A stretch of 64,000 bases of DNA from NCBI RefSeq assembly GCF_905220565.1, contig NC_059400.1:6160159-6224158 (forward strand), given 5' to 3'. The notes below the pieces were generated by a model. It searched no databases, was not told the DNA's origin, and saw only the letters and a program-made list of their open reading frames with translations. Source of the stretch: Melitaea cinxia (Eukaryota; Arthropoda; Insecta; Lepidoptera; Nymphalidae). Below are positions 1 through 11,644 of the stretch, piece by piece. How positions within the stretch are numbered: the stretch's first letter is position 1; the number at the start of each line of letters is the position of its first letter. Both the position numbers and the translations under genes were made by a program.

Positions 1-215
1 GGTGACCGTAGGGCTAGCTTTGTCGCACTGAAGACGTTGCTGCTCGTCTTCGGTCTGTGTATTTAAAAGCCAGTAGTTGGATGGCTATCCCACCATAGGT
101 TGGCTTTATAAGTTTCAAGGTGGTAGTGGAACTGTGTTATCCGTTAGTCGCCTCTTACGACACCCACGGGAAGAGAGGGGGTATCTATATTGTTTACTAC
201 CGTAACCACACAGCG
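1..215 (-). repeat. 328-bp retroposon family copy, cut by the window edge
   Basis: This matches the 5' half (sense on minus) of the family seen complete at 39213-39540 and 56859-57186, ending in the TGTGTGG-type 5' terminus near 212. Confidence 0.8.
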
Positions 216-463
216 CATATAGGTTATCGATCTAACATTAGAATTGGATAATTCTAGTTTTTCAGCGTAAGAAATAGTTTTAGAAAAATTTGAATTGTCA
301 AAAACTATTTATTTTAAACTGTCCAATTATATTTGATGACCACCAAGAACTTAAATATACTCACACCCACACTGCCAGAAGACAAAAAAATTCAAATATC
401 AATAATGTGCTATGTATCAACAATTGTTTCAACAATAAACAATGATTTTCTTTGTCCTTCTAG

Positions 464-840
464 GAGATATGAGCTTATCCGAAGCGGTTTCGAATATATC
501 TAGTCCGGACTACCAAGACCAAGACGACATGTTCGACACGGGAAGAGAATGTCCCCGCATGGAATTGTCCGACCCGTCCGACTCCGACTCAACGATACTA
601 GTCTCTGAACCTTGCCACAAACGTGCGAAGTCTAACTCGACTTACTCCGACCACGGAAGTGACGTCACGCTCAACGGAGATCACAGTAAAGACTATAGAA
701 TAGTTATACAAGTGAAGGGACCAGAGAAGCAGAACGCTAATTCGAATGACACTGTAAATAATAATAATAATAATAATAGTAACTACGCACAAAATGGTAA
801 AGAAAACGGTCATAACTCGCCAGAAAATCAAGGATATCAG
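464..840 (+). CDS. Efa6: EFA6 exon, acidic Ser/Asp/Asn-rich leader
   Basis: AG acceptor at 462-463 and GTAAGA donor at 841. It encodes 125 complete residues rich in Ser and Asp, with a run of seven Asn from an AAT microsatellite at about 749-777. No domain is recognised. The ATG at 442 is intronic and is not a start. Confidence 0.85.
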
Positions 841-3800
841 GTAAGACAAAATTTTAATGAAATTGTTAGAAATATATATATAGGTACTCTAATTATTTTT
901 AGGCCATTGTTTTGAAGCATCTACTAATTATTATAAACTAACTGACCCGGCGATTTTTTTTTTCTGTTACTATTTCTATTTTCTTTTACTATATTGATTT
1001 TTCAACAACAAACACGACAAAAAGGAATTAGGCGATTTGGTAAAGAAGTTCAAAAGTTATGCGCTACCCATTTCAATTTTTTATATTGAATATTAAATTA
1101 ACAGTGCCTTAATGTAATATTCCAGGAGTTATGCAGCGGTTCGGACGCCGGTTCGGACGAAGGCTCGGACGGCGACTCCCTGCACTCGTTCCACTACAGC
1201 CCGAAGGCCGTTGACATTCCCTCGGCGGAGCGACTCGCGAAACGACTCTACCACCTCGATGGGTTTAAGAAGTCTGATGTCTCGAGGCATTTGAGTAAAA
1301 AGTTAGTTTTTATGTTTGTTTTTTTTTTTTTTTGTTGGTCAAATGTTATTAGCCAAGTGTCTTAGTTGGCAGTTTCTTGTGACTTCATATATAAAAAAGC
1401 AGGTACTCAATAAATTCATCATCATTTCAGCCTATCATAGTCCACTGCTGGACATAGGCCTCCACAAGTTTGCGCCAAAAATGGCGTGAACTCATGTGTA
1501 TTGCCCATAGTCACCACGCTGGGCAGGCGAGTTGGTGACTGCAGGGCTGGCTTTGTCGCACCGAAGACGCTGCTGTCCGTCTTCGGCCTGTGTATTTCAA
1601 AACCAGCAGTTGGATGGTTATCCCGCCATTGGTCGGGTTTTATGTTCCAAGGTGGTAGTGGAACTGTGTTATCCCTTAGTCACCTCTTACGACACCCACG
1701 GGAAGAGATGGGGTGGCTATATTCTTTACTGCCATAGCCACACAACTTAATAAATTATTATATTGTAAATGATAATTTTAATATAAAGGTTAATTTCATC
1801 ATCTTTATTTAATTTCATATCAATCTTAATGTAGAGATAATATTTATATACTCCTACGTTTAATACTCCAGCATCCTAGGGTCATTATTATTTATTCAAC
1901 TCTTTACTACTTTTTTACTTTACTCAGTTACAACATTTTAGGTAACTTATATTGCCTACTTACTACTAACCTAACTACCTACTACTAACTTATTTAAAGT
2001 TACTTCTTCATTATACTGTTAACTTAGTTTTTTTTTTTGTAAAGCAATGAATTCTCGCGAGCTGTGGCCGAAGAGTACGTGAAGCATTTCGAGTTCAGTG
2101 GAGCGACGCTAGACGAGGCTCTGAGGGCGTTCCTGGCGCGCTTCGCTCTCAGCGGCGAGACGCAGGAGCGGGAGCGCGTGCTCGTGCACTTCTCGCGACG
2201 GTACCTCGAGTGCAACCCTGGCGCCTTCAACTCGCAGGGTAGGCCAGACAGTCCTCGTGACTAATTACTAAAGCGCAGGTTTCTTTTAATACTTACCCAA
2301 TTTATCTTACACGCTAAAATACATATCTAAAATTCTTCCATCCAAAAATGTTCTTAAAGTGTAATAAATTCTGGGATATTAGATGCGATAATATTGTACG
2401 TAGCAGTGGTTAAATATATAACGGTTTTTTAAGGGAACGATTGTTAAGATTTTCTTGTTAAATTTAAATTAGATCCGTAGCAATATCAGTCTACAGCGAT
2501 TACGAGTATTAAGTATTCCTACTTCGTTCCAGACGCAGTGCACACGCTGACGTGCGCCATAATGCTGCTGAACACGGACCTGCACGGCGCGGGCGGCGCC
2601 TTCCGCCGCATGTCGTGCGCCGAGTTCATCGACAACCTCGCCGAGCTCAACGACGGCGACAACTTCCCGCGCGACACGCTCAAGCACCTCTACCACGCGA
2701 TCCGCAACCAGCCGCTGCAGTGGGCGCTGTTAGTTCTATACTCTATACTCTACACTGAATACAATGAGTATTAACAAAATTACACTCGATTCAAGTAAGC
2801 TTATGGAGGTCGGGTACAGCAGGATTATACCCTGCTCAAAATCTGGAGCAGCCCTTACCGAAGCCTCGACCTTACAGAAGGTCACAGCTAAATAACATTG
2901 CTCTGAAGTAGTGTTGTGATCTTGTGGTGACTAAGGTGACCTAGAGCTGGTTTTGCAGGCCTCTATAGGATACGTTAACCACTTACCATCAGGTGGGTTG
3001 TAAGCTTGTTCGCTGTCTTAATAATATTTAAAAAAAAAACTCAGAGAAGCTGAAGCTAACATCGATTCAACATATAGAATCTTCAGAAAAGAATTAGCAA
3101 GAATTGTAGTTACTCTTTAAAAACAATTGATTACTGTACTATACTACGCTACACTATATATGCTTTAGACGATAAAATGCAATGTGATGTGGTGACCTAA
3201 ATGAAATATGCTTGTAAAAAACTAAACAAAACAATATGTGAAGTTCCTTGTTTTTAATTAATTAAAAGTTTTGTGTTTTCACAAATATCTATGATTGGTG
3301 TGCAAACAAACCTAGATTGAAACATACTATTAGATAAGGTTTCTGATAAAATTTAAGTATATAATATAATAACTATTTTTTTAATATTGATATAATTGAC
3401 TTGATTTGTGTACAGAGACACAGAAGCAGCACCGCCTAATGGGGAAAACCGTTCAACAGCTCCAGTGGGTAGTAACCCGTTCCTAGATCTACCCGATCAA
3501 AGTCGCGCCGTCGAATACAAGAAAGGCTACGTAATGCGCAAGTGTTGCTTTGACGCGAATGGGAAGAAAAGTGAGTACTGTATTTATTTTGCATTCATAA
3601 ACAAGCACAAAATAAACTTATGGAGCCTTTTTTTAAATTCAACATGGTCGGTGTTGGTTTGCATTTTAAAATACACTTTTAAAAAAAGCAGCTTATTGTG
3701 ACGTTTTAGCAACCTATAATTTTCTTAAGCTGTCTATATGAAAATATTTTTGTGTATGTATAACCGCTATAAAGGCATATGTGGGGGGAGAATGACATTT

Positions 3801-6800
3801 CCGAAATGATTTTTGCTTTTTGTTTTCAACCGAGTTTCAAAAAGGAGGACGTTATCAATTCGACTATATTTTTTTTTTTTTTGTGTGTTTTACCTCATAA
3901 CTTTCAAGTGGGTGAACCGATTTCGATGATTTTTTATTTTTTAATTAAAAGGTGGTGCTTAAATTTGTCATGTGGTCTCATTTAAATTTAAAGGAGATCT
4001 GACAAATACTTTTTAAGTTATCTCTAATAAGGTTTAATTATTTACTATTTTTTTGTTGACGTAGTATACCTCATGACTCCGATTTTGTTGATTCTATTTT
4101 TACTGAATGCTGGGGTTTGTTCTTTTTGAACGTGATTTACCTCGTAATTTTTGAGTTATCTGTCATGACCTCTCTAGTATTGCATATTTACTTGACTATT
4201 TTTTCGTCTACCTTCTTTGTAATTGAAGATCGGTCGATGTGATCGAAGCCAGTTTTTTTTTTTATTTGCTAGCAAACAATTATCCTACAATGCTAACCAA
4301 ATATTTTCTAGTTATTTTAAAAGCGCTTTATTTTGTTGAAAGAATTTTTTTCCAAAATTATTTTATATATTTCTCGTTTTATTTTATGTTTTATGACTTA
4401 TTTTTTGTAGTGTCTAGCTAACAAACTTTTTTCGTTTAAAATTTGAATAATATTTTTGTAACAGCACCTTTTGGCCGGCGTGGTTGGAAAATGTTTTACT
4501 GCACTTTGCGCGATCTAGTCTTATATCTGCACAAAGACGAACATGGTTTCAGACGAAGCCAAATGTCAGATAACCTTCATAATGCTATAAGGTAAACATA
4601 ATACTATAATTATTTTTTATTATATTGATTTTACTTCAAAATTAATGTGTACAATAACTAAAGCAATTGTTAACCAATCTTAACCCTAGAAAGATAACGT
4701 TATTTTTTTGTATCGAAAAGATAAACATGTGCCTGAGAAGCACAAGTTTTAATACCAATTTACTTACAAACTAAGTAATATATATATTTTTTTTACTTTA
4801 GTTAAATTTCACATTAATAATAAATAAATAAAACACAAATATTTAAAGGTATTCATAATAGCCAGCATATTTTAATTATTTTTCTCTCAGAAACTAATGA
4901 ATTATGATACAATTAGTCTCTAATTATGAAAAATACGGGAAAAAAAAATAATTTTAAACAGTTGCTGCAAACATCTTTTTTTATGATCACTACACGCGGT
5001 CTTTTACACGTTATACACGTCACCTACGACATTCCTTTATTTTATTTTTGTAAATAGCACTCTGGCTACAGTGATGCTGAACTTTAGCTACAGATTTTTC
5101 ATCAGCCTCCTGAAAAAGTAGGAAGTAGGAATTTGTAACCTAGACCTCATCCTACCACCACCACCACCACTCAGCCTGAGTTGGTGACCGCAGTACTGGC
5201 TTTGTCGCACCGAAGACGCTGCTGCCCGTCTTCGATGCGACAAAGCCAGCCCTGCGGTCACCAACCCGCCTGCCCAGTGTGGTGACTATGGGTAAAACAC
5301 GTGAGTTCACACCATTTTTGGCGCGAACTTGTGGAGGCCTATGTCCAGCAGTGGACTACAATGGGCTGAAATGATGATGATGGTGATGATGTGGTTTAAA
5401 GTCCACTAAAATAGAACATCGATGTACCAAGGGCTTGAACACTGGTATTTTTCATATCTTCAAGAATTTTCCTTTGTTTGACCTTATGATTTTAAAACAT
5501 TCCTATAAACCATTCGAATTACTAATGATGATAACTTACTATGTTAACTACATTTTCCCATGAACATAAGTGAAAAATAACAAAAACAAAATCACGAAAA
5601 ATCACTAAAGTTACACAAAAGATAAAAATGCGCCTCAGGCGCAACGCGTAGTCATAGCATGTAAACTATAGTACTTACTGAAAAGTAGTGGTCACCTGTC
5701 AGACGTGTTGACTGACAAAAGAGCTGGCACGGAAACTCAAGCTTAAAACGTGGCATGTTATCTTTCTGGGGTTAATTATATTCTAAATCTAGAGTTATTA
5801 ATTACATTGGGTTATATGTCGAGGGTAATTTAATATGAATCTTGAAAAAAAATTTAAACCTTAAACAGTTGCATAAACTTATATTAGTGTATTTTGCTGA
5901 TTATGGAAACAAGTGTATAATTACTGTTGTCATAGTTTGTGCATTTGTTTTAATGGAGAAATTCAAAAGCAAATATGTAAAGTTAACTTGTTCTTTTAGA
6001 ATACATCACGCACTTGCAACGAAAGCTACAGATTACACGAAGAAACAACATGTGTTTAGATTACAAACTGCAGATCAAGCGGAATATCTTTTTCAAACTA
6101 GGTAATGAAACTTTTAAGGTTGCAAATATGTAATTTTTTTTTTTTTTTTTTATTAAATTTGTGCAATGCTAAAATGCAGAGTCCTAAATTACATAATATC
6201 ATATTAAGTAATCATAAATTTACAAAATGGAATATGTTACTATTAGTATTTTACAAACCTTATGATAAATATCAAAAAACTTATATTAGTATACTTACTT
6301 GTAATAATCGTATTACGCATTATTTTTTATATACTATTTCTAATGTACATTTTTGTTATATTTACAACATGTTTAATAATTCCAGTGACTCAAAAGAGCT
6401 GTGCTCATGGGTGGAAACCATAAACTTCGTATGCGCGGCGTACTCTGCACCTCCATTGGCCGGCGCCGTCGGATCGCAACGAAAATTTCAACGACCGTTG
6501 CTGCCTTGCACGCACACCAAATTATCTATGGTTGGCGTAATTTAGTATTCATATTTTTTAATAGTATTCCTATTCATATTTAATGTAAGTCGAATGTGTG
6601 CAGGTCGAATATCATTAATTTTAAAAATAAGTAACAAACTTCTAATCATCCATTTCGCACAAATTATAGCGATTATAATAAAGCCAGTAAAAATAGCGTA
6701 TTTTTTGGTCAACCTTAAACGTTAAATTCTTTTTTTACTGACCTAAATATCGATATGGACATACTTCTATGAATCTATATTTGAAAACTGAAGAGTATGT

Positions 6801-7849
6801 TTGTTTGTTTGAACGCCCTGACCTCAGAAACTACTGGATGGAATTGAAAAATCATTTTTGTATTGATATTGATATTTGATAGTCAATGTACTTTAGTAGG
6901 TATGTTTTTCTTCAAATTAATACGTGTGAAACCGCAGGGCTCAGCTAGTGTGTGCGATAAAAAGACAAATTGTTATAGCGAGAGCAGTTAACGGACCACG
7001 AAGAGCGCGCGGCGCGCTTAGAGGAGGAGTTGGCGGCGCTGCGGCACGCGCGCGACCACGCGCACGCCCCGCGGGACAAGGACCACTACCTCGTACACGA
7101 GGTGAACCATGCGCACCTTACCGACGATAATCATAAATATCTGCAATACATGCGCATAGCCGTAATATATACATACTAGCAGTGCCCGCAACTTAGTCCG
7201 CGTGGAATTTAACAAAAAAGTTATAGTTCAGTTCGCAGAGTTATGAAATTAAAAAAAAAAAATAGCCTAAGTTACTCCTTGCTACGTCTGCTGTCTACCA
7301 ATGAAAGTCCCGTCAAAATCGGTCCAGCCGTTTCGGAGATAAGCCGGAACAAACAGACAGCCAGACGAAAATTGTACAATATGTAATTTTGGTATATGTA
7401 CCATGTATACATCCATACGGTTACGGTCACCAACCCGCCTGCCGAGCGTGGTGATTATGGGCAATACACATGAGTTCGCGCCATTTTTGGCGCGAACTTG
7501 TGCAGGCCTATGTCCAGCAGTAGACTGCAACAGGCTGAAATGATGATACATCCATATGCATTTAGTAAAAAGACATTCTTTAGACTTGTTTGCTCTTTGT
7601 TTAATATATTTACTTAGACGTTTAAGACTTACAAAACAATCACGAGCTGCATGCAGAACGTTCTTGCTTCGTAACGCCACCCTAAATTCTAGACGATTAA
7701 CCAGTTAATATATACATCTTGTGAAACAGATAAAGAGGTATCGTACGTACGCGTACGTGATGCGCATGCGCGGCGGCGGCGCGGGCGCGGAGGAGAGCGC
7801 GCCGGCGCTGCCCGAGCGCGCGGCGCACGCGCACAACCCGCCGCCCTGA
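464..7849 (+). CDS. Efa6: EFA6/PSD-type Arf6 guanine-nucleotide exchange factor (3' part of gene)
   Basis: Ten exons read in one frame (464-840, 1126-1301, 2045-2238, 2533-2728, 3416-3570, 4465-4591, 6000-6101, 6386-6530, 6979-7101, 7730-7849) and give 570 residues before TGA at 7847. The order is: an acidic/Asn-rich leader (residues 1-150), a Sec7 domain (about 155-313) with the glutamic-finger segment SGETQ and the groove motif MLLNTDLHG, a PH domain (about 346-460, starting KKGYVMRK), a short helix with SAPPLAGAVGSQ, and a coiled coil (about 491-520). This is the EFA6/PSD family layout; the family loads GTP on Arf6 at the plasma membrane and acts on cortical actin and microtubules. The first exon begins two bases into a codon after an AG acceptor, so the 5' exons are left of the window. 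The C-terminus is a short GC-rich tail ending NPPP. Family identity is very secure; the 6530/6531 donor (ATG|GTTGGC) is the weakest junction. Confidence 0.95.
1126..1301 (+). CDS. Efa6: EFA6 exon, start of Sec7 domain
   Basis: The exon holds an acidic GSDAGSDEGSDGDS stretch followed by RLAKRLYHLDGFKKSDVSR. It ends after AA so that the next exon completes Asn, giving HLSKNNEF, the conserved EFA6-type Sec7 start. The donor is GTTAGT at 1302. Confidence 0.93.
1417..1748 (-). repeat. Full-length 328-bp-class retroposon in an EFA6 intron
   Basis: The reverse-oriented copy runs from the (CAT)n 3' tail and GGCCTCC motif through to CCACACAAC. An 8-bp direct repeat AATAAATT flanks it (1409-1416 and 1749-1756), which fits target-primed insertion. 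Confidence 0.8.
2045..2238 (+). CDS. Efa6: EFA6 exon, Sec7 catalytic segment
   Basis: The exon encodes EFSRAVAEEYVKHF through LSGETQERERVLVHFSRRY. The Glu of SGETQ occupies the glutamic-finger position that displaces nucleotide in Arf exchange factors, so the domain looks catalytically competent. The acceptor follows a T-rich tract ending GTAAAG. Confidence 0.95.
2533..2728 (+). CDS. Efa6: EFA6 exon, Sec7 hydrophobic-groove segment
   Basis: The exon encodes DAVHTLTCAIMLLNTDLHG and onward to HAIRNQPLQWAL, the second half of the Sec7 fold, including the NTDLH motif. The exon is GC-rich. The donor is GTTAGT at 2729. Confidence 0.95.
2795..3030 (+). repeat. SINE-like fragment
   Basis: It contains 'AAAATCTGGAGCAGCCC' and ends 'CATCAGGTGGGTTGTAAGC'. 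The same modules occur at 31060-31215. No tRNA-like head is visible here. Confidence 0.5.
3416..3570 (+). CDS. Efa6: EFA6 exon, linker and PH domain start
   Basis: The exon encodes a Sec7-PH linker (GSNPFLDLPDQS) and the first PH strands (YKKGYVMRKCCFDANGKK). The donor is GTGAGT. Confidence 0.93.
3838..4280 (-). repeat. Degenerate palindrome-capped repeat
   Basis: This is a diverged copy of the family at 54318-54940. It has the AAAGGAGGACGTTATCAATT end on the left, and GAAGCCAG followed by a TTTGCTAGCAAAC palindrome on the right. It lies in an EFA6 intron, and open frames within it are not genes. Confidence 0.65.
4465..4591 (+). CDS. Efa6: EFA6 exon, PH domain core
   Basis: The exon encodes TPFGRRGWKMFYCTLRDLVL, matching the EFA6 PH-domain basic loop and strands. 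Such PH domains bind PIP2 and F-actin. Confidence 0.95.
5150..5390 (+). repeat. Fold-back copy of the 328-bp retroposon family
   Basis: The 3' part of the family in plus orientation is joined head to head to an inverted piece of itself. Arms at 5180-5209 and 5236-5265 pair over 30 bp with two mismatches. The 3' tail is (GAT)n. Confidence 0.8.
6000..6101 (+). CDS. Efa6: EFA6 exon, PH domain C-terminal strands
   Basis: The exon encodes IHHALATKATDYTKKQHVFR followed by LQTADQAEYLFQTR. It is in frame with both neighbours through split Arg and Ser codons. Confidence 0.95.
6386..6530 (+). CDS. Efa6: EFA6 exon, PH C-terminal helix and post-PH motif
   Basis: The exon encodes ELCSWVETINFVCAAYSAPP and then a GSQRKFQRPLLPC segment, a hallmark of EFA6/PSD proteins just after the PH helix. 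The donor GTTGGC at 6531 is weak. Confidence 0.93.
6780..6947 (+). mobile_element. Helitron 3' remnant
   Basis: It contains the GTTTGTTTGTTTGAACGC segment common in lepidopteran Helitrons and ends GGGCTCAGCTAG|T, the expected CTAG-then-T 3' boundary. The 5' end is unclear. Confidence 0.5.
6979..7101 (+). CDS. Efa6: EFA6 exon, coiled coil
   Basis: The exon encodes REQLTDHEERAARLEEELAA followed by basic and His-rich residues. It is preceded by TTATAG and followed by GTGAAC. The heptad-like Leu/Ala pattern matches the C-terminal coiled coil of the family. Confidence 0.88.
7176..7575 (-). mobile_element. Helitron with a retroposon inserted in it
   Basis: The minus-strand 3' end is CTAG at 7176-7179 followed by T, with an imperfect GC-rich hairpin inside. 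It is related to the repeat at 58590-58880. The element is split at 7418-7545 by a retroposon and resumes at 7557; its 5' end is not clear. Confidence 0.6.
7418..7545 (+). repeat. 5'-truncated retroposon with 11-bp target duplication
   Basis: This is the 3' part of the 328-bp family ending GCTGAAATGATG. The direct repeat ATACATCCATA flanks it exactly (7407-7417, 7546-7556). Both halves of the host Helitron join cleanly when it is removed. Confidence 0.85.
7730..7849 (+). CDS. Efa6: EFA6 last exon with stop
   Basis: The acceptor is GTGAAACAG. The exon encodes IKRYRTYAYVMRMRGGG and a low-complexity Ala/Pro tail, with TGA at 7847-7849. It is very GC-rich against AT-rich flanks. Confidence 0.82.
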   Translation: MKRYRTYAYVMRMRGGGAGAEESAPALPERAAHAHNPPP

Positions 7850-10800
7850 CGCGCCATGGCCCTGTTCGCCGCCTGCGTGCTCTGATGCTGCGCACACCCG
7901 CCCCGCCCCACTTCGCCCCGCGTGCCCCCTCGGCGATAGTATAACGCTGGGGGCGGATTTACCAAAATATAAGTCAAGGAAATGACAAATTAAAAAAAAA
8001 ATGTGAGCATAATTTGTGCTCCGGCACGCGACAGGAGCACACGTCAATAACTATTATTTACCGTTAGGGGCGGACTTAGGGAAGAAGGGATATATCCGTG
8101 GGGCCTCCACAAAAGGGACAAAATAGACTTGGGACAAAAACTTTCAAATTCTAACAAGTAAACACTAGTAAACAACTTTTCGTTTAACTTTTTTTTCCGC
8201 TGTTTTACCTTCACCTATATAGTACTTTTTACAAACATGATTATATTGTTCTTAAATATAAAAAAAAAAATATTCATCTATTATAACAAAACTCGGGTGA
8301 AAAAAAATTGTTCATTTTATTTGGAAAATAATTTGGGAGAAAGGTTGTCCCAAGACCTCTAATCAGTCCTGTGTAGGGCTCGTAAAATTAACTCGAAGCC
8401 TAAGCTAGCGTCGTCGCGCGTCTCTATATGTGGTCAATGAATTGCCCCTTGCGATCGTAATGGTAAATTGTGCGCGTGAGAGTGAAACCAAAGTGTCACA
8501 GTTGATGCCCACCTAAATTCAGTGTTATTAAAGTGGATAGTGATCTAATTAGTACTCATAACGTGATTCTTATTTCTTTCTCATTAGATATCAACTTTTA
8601 ATTAAAGTATTTAATTTATTGTAACAAATTGGGGATAGAAAATATACCTCATATTACAAACTTATAGTGTCACTCTAGTGAGATAATGATCTTACTCATG
8701 ATTAACAATTGAAAAAGTGATATATTGATAAGATGAAGTATGAAAATATATGTAAATTGTCATATAATAATTATTAAAAGTTAGATAAATCTAATAAATA
8801 GTTATCACAAAATGTCTTCAACATTTACAGTTATAGAGTTTTGATACTGATAAAGAAATTCTTAAAATGTTAAAAAAAAACAATGTATTTTAAATTAGCT
8901 ATAAATCATTTAATAATTTTATATATTCGTAAAAACTTATTAAAATCTAGTGTTTGTAATGTATCACTGGGACATGTATTCTGTTAGTATCAAAATTTGC
9001 TATAACTGTATTTGAATGAACTTTTCATGCATCTCTCTCAATAAATCTCAAAATACTTATAAATCAAATAAAAATTGTGGTATCAAGTGGATAAAATTTT
9101 TTATAATATAAATAAAATCACATTTTAAATAATAATTAAAGTTAGAAAAAAAAAATACAGAAATATGGTTAAATAATCATCGGTCTAGACAATTTTTTGT
9201 AATTCTTAAGTTTTTATGTAAAAAAAGGTTTCAAATTTGCCATAAGACTGAATGATATACTAACACCACATTCCATTGCGGTTAACCAAAATATTTGGGC
9301 AGATGCACAAAATCACACAATAAAAAAACTTTTATCTATTGTTACTGGGAATTATTTATGACTGACACTAGTGAGCTGAGTTATTGCTCATGAAAATCCT
9401 AAACAAATATTTTAGTTCATAACTTGTAGATATTTATATATAGATATTGCTGCAAACAATTTCTTACATGTATCAATATATTAATTTAATTTTTTGAAAA
9501 GTTTAAGTAATAAAAGAAATGAAAGGTTGCTGTGCCTGGTCATAAGACAAGTAGATAGTATAAATTTATACATTGCAATTTGTTTTTCATATAATTGGTA
9601 ACACCTTAAATTGAGCATTGTTTAAAGTAAATATGTGAATTATATATATATATATATAATAAAGCCTATTCATCTAGTCCTGTCTTCCTCCAAGATATCT
9701 TTTATAGGTAATCATTATTTACTAATGACAAAAGCACTAATGGAAATGAATTCTAGAATTGAAGAACATGAATTATTTAAAAAAGATTTAAATGATAAGA
9801 TATTATATTGAGAAACGAAAACATGAAATGTATGTGCTTATCAGCAAGTATTATTACTTTAAAGTTATTCATTAGTATAAAGTAATTTGCCCCATTGTAT
9901 TCTAAAAAATAATGCTCTTATAAATGTTTATTAAGTAAGTAACGGTACGAAATCCATGAAAATATGGTTTAAATTACTCAAAGCATAATGATTCTATTTA
10001 TTAGTGTATTTTTTTTTATAAATTGTTTACTTTAAATCAAACATTGATCATTCAGTATTGGCTTTAGTCTAGAATTTAGTATGTTTTTTTTCTCTCTATA
10101 GTTTTGTGGAATTATGTTTGAAATTATTTATCATTCCATTTGTTTTGTCATTAAAAAGTTGAACAGAACACTCTGTGGTGATAGAACATTTACTTATTTT
10201 GTTTAAGTTATGCCTTAATGCTTTCATGTAGATGTAATCAGTATGTTACTTGACTTAGGGAGAATTAATTACAATGTTGTAAATAGATTTTAAAGTGTTG
10301 AGACTGATAAGTGAAGTTATTTATTTCTTGTATAAATCAACCAGTGTCAAATCTTGGGGCTCATGTAAGTTAAGCACCTAGGATCATGATAACTCTTGAA
10401 ATTATAAAGTAGTTATGATATTTGTATGTATGGAGGGAATCTTAAAAGTACAGAATTATAGTTTAAATTTTCAAGCAACTTGCTTAAAACAAGTTTCATT
10501 TACGATTACACAATCTTTAAAAAAGTAATGTGTTACTGTAGTATATTTTGACGAGCCATCAGTTTTAAGTATATTGTGTTGAAACACCTTTGATGCTTGT
10601 AGAATTTTTAAGCATCTGCTATGTTTTCTATTATTAAAACTTACTTTTTTATGATCAAATTTACATGATATAATAAAAAGTGATTGTAGATAGTGATACA
10701 CAAACTGTAAAGGTGGCAGTGGCAAAGTAAATTTACCTTACATTATAGTTTATGACTGCTAAAAATAAAATCGCCTAAAAAGATATTTGTTATAAACAGA

Positions 10801-10940
10801 AAAAAAAAAACATTTTAATAAATAAGTGTTTTTTTAAGTTTTATTTACATACAAGTTACTTTTATTTTTGTATTATTTACTAAATTGTATAGTTTGATTA
10901 GTTTTATTTTGTTTGAAATAAAATGTTTGCCTTGAGCTTT
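7850..10940 (+). other. Efa6: Probable long 3' UTR of EFA6
   Basis: About 3.1 kb of AT-rich sequence after the EFA6 stop has almost no recognisable mobile elements, unlike the rest of the window. It ends with AATAAA at 10917-10922, followed by a GT/T-rich stretch. The extent is inferred from the absence of repeats and from this signal; other AATAAA hexamers occur earlier. Confidence 0.45.
10917..10922 (+). terminator. Candidate poly(A) signal for EFA6
   Basis: AATAAA followed by a GTTTGTGCTTTT downstream element. In AT-rich DNA such hexamers are common, so this is only a candidate. Confidence 0.35.
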
Positions 10941-11644
10941 TGAAAAGTTTGTGCTTTTATTAAGTTACATACAGAATTACAAAAAAAAATTTATATTCTT
11001 CTCTTTCTTTACTTTAGTGAAATAACAAAATTATTTATATAATTTATAATGCACGTGACAATGGCCGCAACTTTATCATATCTCATTAATAAATATAAAA
11101 TTACCCAAACAACAAATGGCCTACTCATTAAATATCTAATAAAGATAGCACTTCAATGAACCTGAAAATTTGGTTTTTGATATAGCACTTCGTTTTGGAA
11201 TATTATTTATAGCGGAAAAAAACATTCTTTGATTAGTTTCGTAAAACTTTTATACAAGTAAATCAAAGATCGCGGAGAAACATTTTTGATTCATTCTAGA
11301 AGTAAAATTACTTCTATATATATTAAAATGACCATTTACCTAACTCTAAAAGGACTTGTTACTTGAATATGTTGTGTAAATACGGAAAAATATAAATAAT
11401 AAAAAAAAATAAAAAAATAATAATAAATATAAGTATATAGTATATCTACACATTGACCTTGGCATGCTCTATATCATAATAAATAAAAGGGCCTAAGCCT
11501 ATTACGTATTTTTTATTTTTAATAATTTTAGAGAATACTCTCCTTTATATTACTACAAAGAGCGTATTTGTAATATAATGTAACTCCAAAAATATTTTTT
11601 CAAACACTATTTTACTGCAGTTCTAATCTTTTATTTAAAAACTC

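Noticed and set aside
598..849. Minus-strand 83-codon frame across the EFA6 exon
   Set aside because: It is the reverse shadow of the acidic, AAT-repeat-bearing EFA6 exon and has no domain of its own.
6105..6545. Plus-strand 146-codon frame
   Set aside because: It is mostly AT-rich intron; only its last part overlaps the EFA6 exon 6386-6530, which is the real coding segment in that frame.
7689..8047. Minus-strand Arg/Ala-rich frames up to 116 codons
   Set aside because: They arise from the GC-rich last EFA6 exon read backwards; composition alone keeps them open.
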